DNA from: Halobacteriales archaeon QS_9_67_15
GTDB taxonomy: Archaea > Halobacteriota > Halobacteria > Halobacteriales > Haloarculaceae
DNA: 24,822 nucleotides
Assembly: GCA_003023165.1 (NCBI GenBank)
Contig: PXSD01000068.1
Location: forward strand, 1-24,822
Direction: 5' to 3'
The notes under the pieces were generated by a model. That model worked only from the letters and a program-made list of their open reading frames with translations, ran no database searches and was not told the DNA's origin. The first letter of the stretch is position 1. Every line of letters begins with the position of its first letter. Below, piece by piece: positions 1 through 7,707 of the stretch. The translations under genes and the position numbers were made by a program.

Positions 1-1981
1 GACAGGAACTAACGACAAACTTCGCAGTTTGTTCCTGACGATGCTGATGGTCGTCTCCGTGTTCGGAGGCACCGTCGCATTCGCAGGGACAGCCGCTGCA
101 GCTAACACCGACCCCGGTGTTGACTCTGCCATCGAAGCAGAGGACTCCGGCGAAGGTGACATTCGTATCGAATTCAATCGAAGCGTCCGGCAGAATGCAA
201 GCACGTTTGCCGCACTGACCGCGGCCAACTTCACGGTCTACGTGCGTCAGGCCGGTACCAGCAGCTTCGATGTGTACAACAACTCGAACGGTCAGCTCAC
301 CGGTGAAGTCACCCACGATCCGAACAATGACGATCTCGTTGTGCTCGAGGGTGAGAACACCTGGGACGACCTGAGCCCGGCCGACGAAGTCATCGTTGAT
401 GTCGGTAACGGTACCCAGATCGGGAGCTACGATGGTTCTTCAATCGTCGGAGCTCGTGACATCGGTAACGTCACTGTCGAGACGGCTTCTGGCCAGCTCG
501 ACCAGGGCAGCACCGACTCCAACACCCGAGGTGACGCACAGCGTGTCTACCAGGGTCAGCAGGTTCGCTTCAACGCTAGCTCGGCCGACACGTCGATCCT
601 GCTCCGCAACGTCGAGACCGGCGAAATCGTTCTCGACGGCGGCACGGGCGCGAGCTCGTCCATTGTCTTCGACTCCGCCGACCTCGAATCGGGCTCGACG
701 TACCGCCTGATTTACGACGAGAACACGGATGACCAGGACAGCCAGTACTTCAACGTCACGTCGCTGCGTTTCTCCGCCTCGCTCGATGAGGACGGCACGC
801 AGTTCGATCACAACGAAAACGCGACAATTAACGTTGAAGGCAGCGCCATCCGAGGGAACTCGGGCGTCGCAATCACTGTCGAAGGTAATTCCACGCGGTA
901 CGAACAGACGGAATTCAACAACCGCGGTGAATTCGAGGAGACGTTCAACTACGAGCAGAACCTCACCGCCGGCGACTACACGGTCACCGTGACCGACGTC
1001 GCGACTGGCGCCGAAGTCACCGCTGGCGAGTTCTCGGTCGACGAGTTCCCGTCCGCTGACTCCGCCTCCTTCGGTGGCGGTGTCTTCGAAGAGGAACGCG
1101 GTGACGTCGTCGAGATCCCGATCGAACTCTCAAACTCCGCAGAGGGCGCACAGGCAACCGTCTCGATCGGTAGCCTGAGCGAGACCAGCTACGTGACGAA
1201 CGTCACGGTCGCCGACGAAGACGGCGACGGTGAGGTCGTCCTCGAATGGAACACCTACATGTCCGGTACGGGCGTGCAGGACAACATCTTCACCGCGCAG
1301 GGTGAGGACAACGTCACTGACTTCAGTGGCGAGAATGGTTCCTTCGTCGACTCGGTTCGAACTGTCCCCGATGATGACGAAGATGCACCGGAAGATCTAG
1401 ATGACGGCGATTCGAGCCTCTACTGGGCCGGTAACGGTATCCTCGACCCCGCGTCGTACGACCTCTCCGTGGTCGCCAACAGTGAGGACGATCAGACGGC
1501 CATCAGCAACGGTAACTACAACTTCACTGACGTCGACGAAGACGACGTCGGTGCAGTGTCGATCAACTCCCGCTCGACCGAAAGCAGCCAGGTCTGGGTT
1601 GTCCCCTCGGACAAGAAGGACCAGGTCGACGCTGAGTTCATCTTCGACAACGCTGACAACACTGAAGACGAAATCGACGGCAACCTGACGCAGTCTGATC
1701 TGGCGACCGAGGACGAGCTAGTCGTCCACCAGATCTCCGCGTCGGGCCTCGAAGGCGTGTTCGTGAACCGCACCACGACGGGTGCGAACGCGACGAGCGC
1801 CTACCTCGACAACGTCAACACGGGCGTCTTCAACGCGAGCTTCGCTGAAGAAGACCCCGGTCCGAACGCGCAGGAGGAGCGCTTCGACCTGAACGAAGAC
1901 AACACCGTTGTCATCCCGGACTACCAGAACGACACCTACTACGTCGCGGTTGACGAACGACACCTACTACGTCGCGGTTGA
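1..1981 (+). CDS. csg: S-layer glycoprotein, N-terminal part (5' cut by window edge, frameshifted at 3' end)
   Basis: Main cell-surface lattice protein, N-terminal two thirds. The reading frame is already open at base 2 and reads TGTNDKLRSLFLTMLMVVSV, the conserved haloarchaeal S-layer signal peptide, so the true start lies just upstream of the window and the TTG at 29 is not the start. Cleavage is expected near AFAGTAAAA. The mature part is acidic, rich in beta-type sequence, and has many N-x-S/T sequons (NRS, NAS, NFT, NGT, NVT), fitting an N-glycosylated exported protein. The frame runs to a TGA at 1979-1981, but homology to itself shows the protein should continue: a 28-bp tandem duplication (1927-1982) throws the frame. 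Removing one copy joins this frame exactly to the downstream part. Identity as an S-layer glycoprotein is confident; whether the frameshift is biological is open. Confidence 0.85.
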   Translation, partial: TGTNDKLRSLFLTMLMVVSVFGGTVAFAGTAAAANTDPGVDSAIEAEDSGEGDIRIEFNRSVRQNASTFAALTAANFTVYVRQAGTSSFDVYNNSNGQLTGEVTHDPNNDDLVVLEGENTWDDLSPADEVIVDVGNGTQIGSYDGSSIVGARDIGNVTVETASGQLDQGSTDSNTRGDAQRVYQGQQVRFNASSADTSILLRNVETGEIVLDGGTGASSSIVFDSADLESGSTYRLIYDENTDDQDSQYFNVTSLRFSASLDEDGTQFDHNENATINVEGSAIRGNSGVAITVEGNSTRYEQTEFNNRGEFEETFNYEQNLTAGDYTVTVTDVATGAEVTAGEFSVDEFPSADSASFGGGVFEEERGDVVEIPIELSNSAEGAQATVSIGSLSETSYVTNVTVADEDGDGEVVLEWNTYMSGTGVQDNIFTAQGEDNVTDFSGENGSFVDSVRTVPDDDEDAPEDLDDGDSSLYWAGNGILDPASYDLSVVANSEDDQTAISNGNYNFTDVDEDDVGAVSINSRSTESSQVWVVPSDKKDQVDAEFIFDNADNTEDEIDGNLTQSDLATEDELVVHQISASGLEGVFVNRTTTGANATSAYLDNVNTGVFNASFAEEDPGPNAQEERFDLNEDNTVVIPDYQNDTYYVAVDERHLLRRG

Positions 1982-1982
1982 C
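1927..1982 (+). repeat. 28-bp perfect tandem duplication causing a frameshift
   Basis: Bases 1927-1954 and 1955-1982 are identical, beginning GAACGACACCTACTACGTCG and ending GTTGAC. The unit encodes NDTYYVAVD. Because 28 is 3x9+1, the extra copy moves the frame by one: the first copy reads NDTYYVAVD then ERHLLRRG and a stop, and the second copy reads NDTYYVAVDLAGVDDSV in the new frame. Deleting one copy restores a single open frame from before base 2 to 2966. Confidence 0.97.
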
Positions 1983-2966
1983 CTGGCGGGTGTCGACGAC
2001 AGTGTTCTGGAGGACGGCATCGTCTACAACGCCTCGTTCAACTTCACGAGTTACAGCTCCGTGGGTCCGCAGATCGGCGGCGAGGGTGCAGGTACCGTCG
2101 GTTCCACCTGGACCTACGAGGACCCTCCCGCGAGCCTCAACACGGACGCTGAGGACCGCGTCGTCATCCGGAACCAGGACGGCCAGACTATCCGCGGCAG
2201 CACCAACGTTGCCCCGGGTACGTCGCTCGGCCTCCGCGTCAACAGTCAGTCGGACACGAGTCCGTTCCTGACCACGCTGAACACCAACGTCGCCGAGGAC
2301 CGCACGTTCGCGGCGACCGGTAACTTCAGCGAGCGCGGTTCCGGCATCAACTTCACTGTTCAAGTCCGCCGCGGTGGCACTGCGATCGGTGACTCCTACG
2401 ACGGCCGCATCCTGGCGCAGCCGACTGCCTCGGTGACCTTCAGTGACCAGTCGGTCGCTGAGGACAACCAGGTCGTCGTCGTCGACTCCGCGACGCTCTC
2501 CGACGGTGGCTTCATCGCCATCCACGAGGGCTCCGCGAGCGGTGACGTCATCGGCACCAGCAAGTTCCTCGAGGCCGGCCAGCAGACTGACGTGCAGGTC
2601 ACCCTCGACGAGAACATCGACGACACGACCACGCTGGTCGCCATGCCGCACCTCGACGACAACAGCAACAACCTGTACGACTTCCCCGAGGCCGACGCGC
2701 CGTACGCTGCCAACGATACGGCAGTGACTGACAGCGCGTCCGTCTCGCTGGGCGCTGACACGCCGACGGCGACGGACACGCCGGAGCCGACGGACACGCC
2801 GGAGGACACGGACACGCCGATGGACACGGACACGCCGATGGACACGGACGAGCCGGCGGACTCGCCGGACCCGACCACCACTGGTGACGGGGCTGGCTTC
2901 GGTGTCGCCGTCTCGCTCATCGCCCTGCTCGCTGCTGCGCTCCTCACGGCGCGCCGCCGCGACTGA
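1956..2966 (+). CDS. csg: S-layer glycoprotein, C-terminal part (out of frame with N-terminal part)
   Basis: C-terminal third of the S-layer glycoprotein, in the frame created by the 28-bp duplication; it has no convincing start of its own. It holds more N-x-S/T sequons, then at about 2413-2760 a domain resembling haloarchaeal DUF7282 (ASVTFSDQ, DGGFIAIHEG, TTLVAMPHLDDN). After this comes a Thr/Pro/Asp stalk (TDTP/MDTD repeats), typical of O-glycosylated spacers just outside the membrane. The end is a CTERM anchor: GAGFGVAVSL, a hydrophobic stretch, then ARRRD. This is the PGF-CTERM architecture processed by archaeosortase A, whose gene follows, but the signature Pro-Gly-Phe reads Ala-Gly-Phe here. 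TGA stop at 2964-2966. Confidence 0.85.
   Translation, partial: NDTYYVAVDLAGVDDSVLEDGIVYNASFNFTSYSSVGPQIGGEGAGTVGSTWTYEDPPASLNTDAEDRVVIRNQDGQTIRGSTNVAPGTSLGLRVNSQSDTSPFLTTLNTNVAEDRTFAATGNFSERGSGINFTVQVRRGGTAIGDSYDGRILAQPTASVTFSDQSVAEDNQVVVVDSATLSDGGFIAIHEGSASGDVIGTSKFLEAGQQTDVQVTLDENIDDTTTLVAMPHLDDNSNNLYDFPEADAPYAANDTAVTDSASVSLGADTPTATDTPEPTDTPEDTDTPMDTDTPMDTDEPADSPDPTTTGDGAGFGVAVSLIALLAAALLTARRRD
2757..2862 (+). repeat. GACACGCCG-type short tandem repeats coding the Thr/Pro/Asp stalk
   Basis: Runs of GACACG, GACACGCCGATG and GACACGCCGGAG modules in frame, coding TDTP, EDTD and MDTD units. The 18-bp unit GACACGCCGATGGACACG is present twice perfectly (2811-2828 and 2829-2846). Unit lengths are multiples of three, so copy-number change would alter stalk length without breaking the frame. 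Confidence 0.85.
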
Positions 2967-2976
2967 GGCTGAACTA

Positions 2977-3015
2977 TCGGGCTGACGCCCGACTCCGACT
3001 CACTCGATATTTTTT
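2977..3015 (+). terminator. Hairpin plus T-run behind the S-layer gene
   Basis: A perfect 6-bp stem, TCGGGC (2977-2982) and GCCCGA (2987-2992) with loop TGAC, begins 10 bases after the S-layer stop. A T6 run follows at 3010-3015. T-rich tracts end transcription in haloarchaea; the hairpin may also protect the 3' end of an abundant mRNA. Confidence 0.6.
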
Positions 3016-3098
3016 CGGTGCTGCTCGGACAGCGACAGCTCTCCTACGCAATCCAGTCGTGTCCCGCTCGTGTACGCGGTGAGCACGTAACGACAAAG

Positions 3099-3106
3099 CA
3101 TATAAT
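3099..3106 (+). promoter_or_regulatory. TATA box for artA
   Basis: CATATAAT at 3099-3106, centred about 33 bases before the artA ATG at 3136. This predicts a start of transcription a few bases before the ATG, so a near-leaderless mRNA. It suggests artA has its own promoter despite following the S-layer gene. Confidence 0.55.
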
Positions 3107-3135
3107 CGCGATCCGCGAAGGGACTGACAGTATCG

Positions 3136-4155
3136 ATGCTCGACAGCGTACTGGCCGGGCTGGAATGGACAACCCAGTTCTCCGATCCGCTCGCGTGGCT
3201 CGTCCTCGGTGCGTTTCTCGTCACTGCGCTCCTCGACTGGCGCGGCTATCGCGAACGGGCTCGGACCGCGGGTGTCGTCGCGTGGGCACTGTTCGGTGCG
3301 TTCTGGTTCACGCTCGTCTATCACTTCGCGTTCGTCCAGAAGAGCATCATCGAGGGCGTCGGCTCGCTCGTCGCCGTGCCGGCGGCCCTGTACGTCGGGT
3401 ATCTGCTCTGGAACGGCAGAGACTCGCTGTTCGTGCTCTCCCGGGCTATCGTGGTCATGGGCGCTATCTTCTTCCCGTTCGAGGCGGTGCCGTTCCTGCG
3501 ACAGTTCCTCGTCGAGATGGTCGCCGCCCAGACCGACGCGCTCATCTCACTGGTCGGTTCGAATCCCGAACTGGTCCGGGGACAGGAGGCGCTCGTGAAC
3601 GGGGAGCCGGTCGTCGCCTACGACGGACTGGTGATCGGGGAGAAAGAGCGCCTCTACCACAACACGTTCGTCTTCACGCAGGGGGACCACACCATCTTCT
3701 ACTCGATCATCATCGCGTGTACCGGGATCGGGGCCATGGCCATCTTCGGGGGGCTGATCGCGGCGGTCGACGCGCCGTTCCGCCGGAAACTCCGCGCGTT
3801 CGCCGTCTCGGTTCCGGTCATCTACGCGCTGAACCTCGGACGGAACGTCATGATCGCCGTCGGGTTCGGCGAACAGCGGTTCCACTTCTTCCCGGAGCTG
3901 GTGATGTCCGTTTTCTCGCTGGAAGACCCCTACAGGGTCTCGTACATCCTCGTCGACCGCATCCTCGCACAGAGCCTCTCCGTGGTCGCGCTCGTCGGTA
4001 TCACGTATCTCGTCGTGCGCGAACTGCCGGAGATCCTGCTGATCATCGAGGACCTCCTGTTCGTGGTGACGGGCTCCGAGTACGACCTCGGGTCGGCGCT
4101 GGACGTCCCGACGGTCGCGGCCGACGGCGGGACCGAGACGCCGTCAGGCGACTAA
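3136..4155 (+). CDS. artA: Archaeosortase A
   Basis: Integral membrane transpeptidase-like enzyme that recognises PGF-CTERM tails, cuts them and couples the new C-terminus to a membrane lipid anchor. The product is 339 residues with multiple hydrophobic segments. The catalytic set is visible: Cys195 in IIIACTGIGAM, Arg236 in LNLGRNVMI and Arg275 in LVDRILAQ. Spacings of 41 and 39 residues equal those of Cys173/Arg214/Arg253 reported for Haloferax volcanii ArtA, which makes the assignment firm. The ATG at 3136 gives a normal length and sits right after a TATA box. It follows the S-layer gene, a known type of substrate, in the same direction. Its 3' end overlaps the convergent dph5 by 12 bases. 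Confidence 0.95.
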   Translation: MLDSVLAGLEWTTQFSDPLAWLVLGAFLVTALLDWRGYRERARTAGVVAWALFGAFWFTLVYHFAFVQKSIIEGVGSLVAVPAALYVGYLLWNGRDSLFVLSRAIVVMGAIFFPFEAVPFLRQFLVEMVAAQTDALISLVGSNPELVRGQEALVNGEPVVAYDGLVIGEKERLYHNTFVFTQGDHTIFYSIIIACTGIGAMAIFGGLIAAVDAPFRRKLRAFAVSVPVIYALNLGRNVMIAVGFGEQRFHFFPELVMSVFSLEDPYRVSYILVDRILAQSLSVVALVGITYLVVRELPEILLIIEDLLFVVTGSEYDLGSALDVPTVAADGGTETPSGD

Positions 4156-4923
4156 TTCGTCGAGGAGGCCAGTCGGTGCACTGCCGAGAGCGGCGAGCGC
4201 GTCGCGTTCCATGAGGTGGAGTTCGCCGGGGACGACCAGCAGGTGGAGCGGGTCGCCGAAGGATTCGTCGGCGAGTGCGGAGAGGCGGTCGGCGCGGACG
4301 ACCGGATCCGGGCTCCCGGCCCGCGCGACCACGACGCCGAGCACGTCTTCGTACGCGTCGGCCAGTCGGGCAGCGGCCTCGCCGGCACGCATGTAGTCGT
4401 CGTCGGCCGCGTCGATGTCGAGGAAGATTAGCGTGTGGAGGCCGCGGTCGCGGTTCTCGTCGATCGCGTCGAAGACGCTCTCAGGGAGCGAGTCCCCGGC
4501 GTGCGACCGCTCGAACGGGAGCGTCGTCGCCTTGCCGAATCGGTAGTTCTGGAGCCCCGTGAGCGAACTCGCGGCGGCCTGTGCGGTCGTCCCGTGGACG
4601 ACTCGAGTGTCGACACCGCGGTCGTGCGCGCGCAACCGCAGGTCGGTGTGGGTGGTCGAGATCATCGTATCGCCCGCCGTGAGGAAGACGACGTCGGAGT
4701 CGGTCGCGTCGTCGAGGATGTCGTCGGGCGACTGCTCGACCCCGGCGCGGTCCCTGACCTCGACCTCGGTATCGTGGTAGGATTCGAGGTCCTCGACCGT
4801 CGCACCGGCGAGCCTGCTGGTGTAGAACTCGGCGACGACGCGGTCAGCCGACCGGACGGCGTCGCGGCCGGCGACGGTGACCGACCGCTCGTCGTAGAGC
4901 CCGAGTCCGACGAAGGTGAGCAT
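4144..4923 (-). CDS. dph5: Diphthine synthase (Dph5)
   Basis: S-adenosylmethionine-dependent methyltransferase of diphthamide synthesis, which methylates the modified histidine of elongation factor aEF2. The product has 259 residues, usual for archaeal Dph5. Typical features are the N-terminal MLTFVGLGLYDERSVT, DVVFLTAGDTMISTTH (tetrapyrrole-methylase-type SAM site), VVHGTTAQAAASSLTGLQNY, and the C-terminal PLHLLVVPGELHLMERDAL. The start ATG (4921-4923) lies 25 bases from a TATA-like box, fitting a leaderless mRNA. It is convergent with artA (12-base overlap) and divergent from trm5. Confidence 0.95.
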   Translation of the reverse strand: MLTFVGLGLYDERSVTVAGRDAVRSADRVVAEFYTSRLAGATVEDLESYHDTEVEVRDRAGVEQSPDDILDDATDSDVVFLTAGDTMISTTHTDLRLRAHDRGVDTRVVHGTTAQAAASSLTGLQNYRFGKATTLPFERSHAGDSLPESVFDAIDENRDRGLHTLIFLDIDAADDDYMRAGEAAARLADAYEDVLGVVVARAGSPDPVVRADRLSALADESFGDPLHLLVVPGELHLMERDALAALGSAPTGLLDELVA

Positions 4924-4943
4924 GGTCTGTCTCTCTCGCCGAA

Positions 4944-4953
4944 CGAATTAAGC
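4944..4953 (-). promoter_or_regulatory. TATA box for dph5
   Basis: On the minus strand GCTTAATTCG at 4953-4944 is centred about 25 bases before the dph5 ATG, the distance expected for a transcript starting at the initiation codon. On the other strand trm5 has a similar weak box, GGCTTACC, near 5003-5010, 28 bases before its ATG. Confidence 0.5.
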
Positions 4954-5034
4954 CCCGCGGAGCAGGACGGCGGGCGGAGCGAACGCGAGCCCCGAAGCGT
5001 CAGGCTTACCGCTCGACGGCGACCTACGGCTGGT

Positions 5035-6021
5035 ATGGAAGTCCCCTGCGTCCGGGTCAGTCGCGAGGACGGCGAGGCGACCAGACGCAGGCTCGCGGAG
5101 GCCGACCTGGTCGCCGAGGACTACGAGATCGACGTCGCCGACGGAACGCTGTTCATCCCGGTGGCCGACGAGGCAGGCGTTCCCGCGGATCTCGAAGTCG
5201 TCACGCGCGACGTCGGCGCACGGGAGACACAGACGATGCCGGCCGATATCCTCTCGTTCGACCCCTCCTACGCCCGCCTGGGTGACGTGGTCATCGTCGA
5301 CGAGGACGACTCGGAGCGTGCGCGGGCGCTCGCAGACGCCATCGTCGAGTCGGACCTCCCCGTCGAGACGGTCGCGAACCGCGCCTCGAAGGTCAAGGGC
5401 ACCGAACGAGTGCGCGACTGGGAGGTACTCGCCGGCGAGCGCACGGAAGCGGTCCACCGCGAGTACGGCTGTGAGTTCGCGCTCGACCTCGAAACCGTCT
5501 ACTTCTCGCCGCGCCTCGCGACAGAGCGCCACCGAGTGGTCGAACAGGTCGAAACAGGCGAGCGGGTCTTCGACATGTTCGCCGGCGTCGGCCCCTTCGT
5601 GGTCCCGTTCGCGAAGCGCGGCGCGACGGTCGTCGGCGTCGACATCAACGACGATGCCGTCGACTATCTACGGGAGAACGCCCGTCGAAACGGCGTCGAG
5701 GACCGCGTGACGGCCATCTGCGGCGACGTTCGTGACGCAGCCGACGAGTACAAGGGCTGGGCAGACCGGCTGGTGATGAACCTGCCCCACGGCGCCGACG
5801 AGTTCCTGGACGCGGCCGTCACGCTGGCGGGCGACGACTGCGTCGTTCACTTCTACGACTTCCAGCACGAGGACGACCCTTACGGGCCGGGCGAGCGAGC
5901 GGTCCGTGAGGCCGCCGAGCCCGAGTACGACGTGACCGTCGAGACGCGGCACACGGTGCGGTCGTACGCACCGCACGAGCTCAACGTCTGTCTCGACGTG
6001 CGACTCAGGCGAGCGGAGTGA
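5035..6021 (+). CDS. trm5: tRNA (guanine(37)-N1)-methyltransferase, archaeal Trm5
   Basis: SAM-dependent methyltransferase making m1G37 next to the tRNA anticodon, which prevents frameshifting. The protein has 328 residues from the ATG at 5035. An N-terminal D1-like domain begins MEVPCVRVSREDGEATRRRL. The middle matches Trm5: KVKGTERVRDWEVLAGE, then TVYFSPRLATERHRV. The Rossmann methyltransferase core follows, with VFDMFAGVGPFVVPFAK (SAM loop), VVGVDINDDAVDYL, and the NLPHGADEFLDAA motif. The frame is open far upstream, but that part is antisense to dph5; the chosen ATG starts a typical Trm5 N-terminus and has a promoter-like box 28 bases upstream. Its stop directly abuts the convergent halocyanin stop. 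Confidence 0.95.
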   Translation: MEVPCVRVSREDGEATRRRLAEADLVAEDYEIDVADGTLFIPVADEAGVPADLEVVTRDVGARETQTMPADILSFDPSYARLGDVVIVDEDDSERARALADAIVESDLPVETVANRASKVKGTERVRDWEVLAGERTEAVHREYGCEFALDLETVYFSPRLATERHRVVEQVETGERVFDMFAGVGPFVVPFAKRGATVVGVDINDDAVDYLRENARRNGVEDRVTAICGDVRDAADEYKGWADRLVMNLPHGADEFLDAAVTLAGDDCVVHFYDFQHEDDPYGPGERAVREAAEPEYDVTVETRHTVRSYAPHELNVCLDVRLRRAE

Positions 6022-6609
6022 TCACCCGCTGAACTCGTCGTAGCTGACGCTCCCCTGGTCGACGACCGTCCGGCTGTCCGGCAGTTCACCGTCCGGCGGC
6101 TGGCCCTCCTCCGCGGGCCCGCCGGGTTCGCCGACGACGAGCCGACCGACCATTTCGAGGGACTTGTGCGGCCCGCAGAAGTAGTCGTAGGTGCCCGGCG
6201 TCTCCAGCGTGTGCTCGAACGTGGCGTCAGCCTCGTTCAGGATATCGCTGCTCCACGCTTCGGCGTCTTCAGGGATACGCGTCGTCTCGGCCCGGTCGAC
6301 GGACTCGGCGTACGCCACGCTCGAGTGTGCGCCCTCCACGTTGACCCACGCGACGGTTGCGCCGGGCTCGACGAACAGTCCGATCGGGTCGAAGTAGTAC
6401 TCCTCGCCGTCGGTCACCATCTCGACTTCGCTCGACCCGCCACCGGCGGTCCCCACGGCAGTCGTCCCGCTTCCGTCCATCTCGCCCTCGGTTGCGGTCT
6501 CGTCCATCCCTTCGTCGCCGTTGCCCGACTCGTCGTCCGCTTCGGTTTCCTCGGCGCCACCGCCCGGAGCACCGCCACAACCGGCGAGCGCGACCGAGAG
6601 AGCTGTCAC
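6022..6609 (-). CDS. Halocyanin (blue copper lipoprotein); N-terminus apparently frameshifted
   Basis: Small type 1 copper protein, a membrane-anchored electron carrier serving haloarchaeal respiration. The copper site is visible: His in VEGAHSSVAYA, then Cys, His and Met in YFCGPHKSLEMVGRL. A lipobox (SVALAGCGG) precedes an acidic, Gly/Ser/Thr-rich linker. The open frame starts at a GTG (6607-6609), leaving only ten residues before the lipid-modified Cys and no basic n-region. Upstream in this frame the sequence reads TYLATVGSSVTALSVALAGC, a normal signal peptide. The matching GTG and MKRR lie in the neighbouring frame (GTG at 6647-6649). One extra base near 6637 would explain this and would restore a twin-arginine start. 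The copper domain is intact; export of the protein as encoded is doubtful. Confidence 0.85.
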   Translation of the reverse strand: MTALSVALAGCGGAPGGGAEETEADDESGNGDEGMDETATEGEMDGSGTTAVGTAGGGSSEVEMVTDGEEYYFDPIGLFVEPGATVAWVNVEGAHSSVAYAESVDRAETTRIPEDAEAWSSDILNEADATFEHTLETPGTYDYFCGPHKSLEMVGRLVVGEPGGPAEEGQPPDGELPDSRTVVDQGSVSYDEFSG

Positions 6610-6819
6610 CGACGATCCGACGGTTGCGAGGTACGTGCCGTCGTTTCACCTCGGTCGTTAGGCGAGCAAGCGTTTGTACGGCGGGCTTGCGATAGCGTGA
6701 CCGGAAGCGACCGGGCCAGTGATGAGTCGGCCAGGGTCCTGTGACGGCCCCACAGACTCGGCCCGATTCGCAATCCTTATTGCGGGTATCGGCGCTACGA
6801 CAATGTAGAGCGACGCACT

Positions 6820-6894
6820 GCCGGTGTAGCTCAGACTGGCTAGAGCGAATCCTTCGTAAGGATTAGGTCGAGGGTTCAAATCCCTCCACCGGCT
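6820..6894 (+). tRNA. tRNA-Thr (anticodon CGU)
   Basis: Cloverleaf read by eye. The acceptor stem GCCGGTG (6820-6826) pairs with CACCGGC, with discriminator T at 6894. The D-arm is TAGCTCAGACTGGCTAGAGC. The anticodon stem AATCC/GGATT encloses loop TTCGTAA, giving anticodon CGT (Thr, codon ACG). The T-arm is GAGGGTTCAAATCCCTC. CCA is not encoded and no intron is seen. Confidence 0.95.
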
Positions 6895-6930
6895 CTCTGC
6901 GACGAACGAACGTGAGGAGCGAACGCCACA

Positions 6931-6992
6931 GAGGGATTTGAATCAGGGAGGAGCTTCGCTCCGACCGTGGTTCACAATCCCCTCCACCGGCT
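6931..6992 (+). repeat. Partial copies of the tRNA-Thr 3' end, one inverted and one direct
   Basis: Bases 6931-6942 (GAGGGATTTGAA) are the exact reverse complement of the tRNA T-arm at 6875-6886. Bases 6969-6992 repeat the tRNA 3' end in direct orientation with two single-base insertions (GGTTCACAATCCCCTCCACC then GGCT, versus 6873-6894). This looks like a worn attachment-site duplication or a local rearrangement. No integrase lies between or beside them. Confidence 0.6.
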
Positions 6993-7131
6993 TTCTACTG
7001 CCGTTCACTCATTCATCGGCGACGGCCCTGTCCGGCAATTTTCTGCGGTGGTGGTGGAGGCTCGGGAGGCGAGCTCGAACCAGACCGCGTCGACCGGTAC
7101 CATCAAGCCGGTTCGCCCGTTCGGTCGGAGT

Positions 7132-7308
7132 ATGCGGTCAGAGGACGACATCCGGGAACGGATCGCCGAACTCGAGGACGCGTACGACAGAACGGACCCG
7201 CCGACCTCGGAGATGGAAGACGAGGCGGAGGTCGCCATCCTCCGGGCCATCGAGGAACTGGAGTGGGTGCTCGAACAACACGACGCCGCGGACGGGTTCA
7301 CGACTTGA
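7132..7308 (+). CDS. Small acidic haloarchaeal protein, function unknown
   Basis: A 58-residue protein starting at ATG 7132 (MRSEDDIRERIAELEDAY). It is strongly acidic and predicted helical, with a heptad-like pattern in VAILRAIEELEWVLEQHD. The frame stays open upstream to 6967, but that part crosses the tRNA-derived repeat and has no protein-like composition, so the internal ATG is preferred. I do not recognise a named family. It lies 30 bases before the membrane protein at 7339, in the same direction, and may be co-transcribed with it. Confidence 0.6.
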   Translation: MRSEDDIRERIAELEDAYDRTDPPTSEMEDEAEVAILRAIEELEWVLEQHDAADGFTT

Positions 7309-7338
7309 ACTGGTGGCCCTTCTCCGGCCTGATCCACG

Positions 7339-7692
7339 GTGAAACCGACCACGCGCGATGCACTGCTCGCGAGCGCGAGCGGTGTGGTCCTGTTCGCAGT
7401 TCTCGCCGTCACGGAGTCGCTCTCGCTGCTCGGTCGAGTCGACGCTGCCGCGGCAGGAGTCGGCCTCGCCCTGTTCGTCGAGGCACTGTTCGTGGCCGAC
7501 ACGCGAGCGGTCGAACTGTGGGAGCGGCGCGCGGTCCGGCTCATGGTCGTCGCCGTCCTCGTCGTCGGTTCAGTACTCGCTGTCGCAGTCACCGGGCAGT
7601 GGCTCGTCGCCGCGGCCTGCTGGGGCCTCGCGACGTACTTCGTCCTCCTGGGACTGCTGGTGAGCGGCGTGTGGGTCCCGAGCGATCGATGA
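7339..7692 (+). CDS. Small membrane protein with about four transmembrane segments
   Basis: A 117-residue protein starting with GTG (MKPTTRDALLASASGVVLF). Hydrophobic segments fall at about residues 9-28, 36-52, 65-84 and 88-110, separated by short charged loops, with RRAVR before the third. No catalytic motif or known family is evident. Its 3' end faces the convergent gene at 7789-8031 across an 82-bp inverted-repeat element. Confidence 0.6.
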   Translation: MKPTTRDALLASASGVVLFAVLAVTESLSLLGRVDAAAAGVGLALFVEALFVADTRAVELWERRAVRLMVVAVLVVGSVLAVAVTGQWLVAAACWGLATYFVLLGLLVSGVWVPSDR

Positions 7693-7707
7693 CTGGTGAG
7701 GGCTCTC

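Noticed and set aside
2757..2862. CRISPR-like or other functional repeat array
   Set aside because: The repeats are short, in frame, without spacers, and code the Thr/Pro stalk of the S-layer protein.
4144..4155. 12-base artA/dph5 overlap as antisense control
   Set aside because: Short convergent overlaps are common in compact archaeal genomes and nothing more supports regulation.
3018..4214. 398-codon open frame overlapping artA
   Set aside because: It is an out-of-frame shadow of artA, very rich in Arg with no domains; high-GC genes produce such frames.
6769..6784. Hairpin CGCAAT-CCTT-ATTGCG upstream of the tRNA as a regulatory element
   Set aside because: It overlaps the likely tRNA promoter box (CTTAT) about 40 bases upstream and is short; chance symmetry is sufficient.
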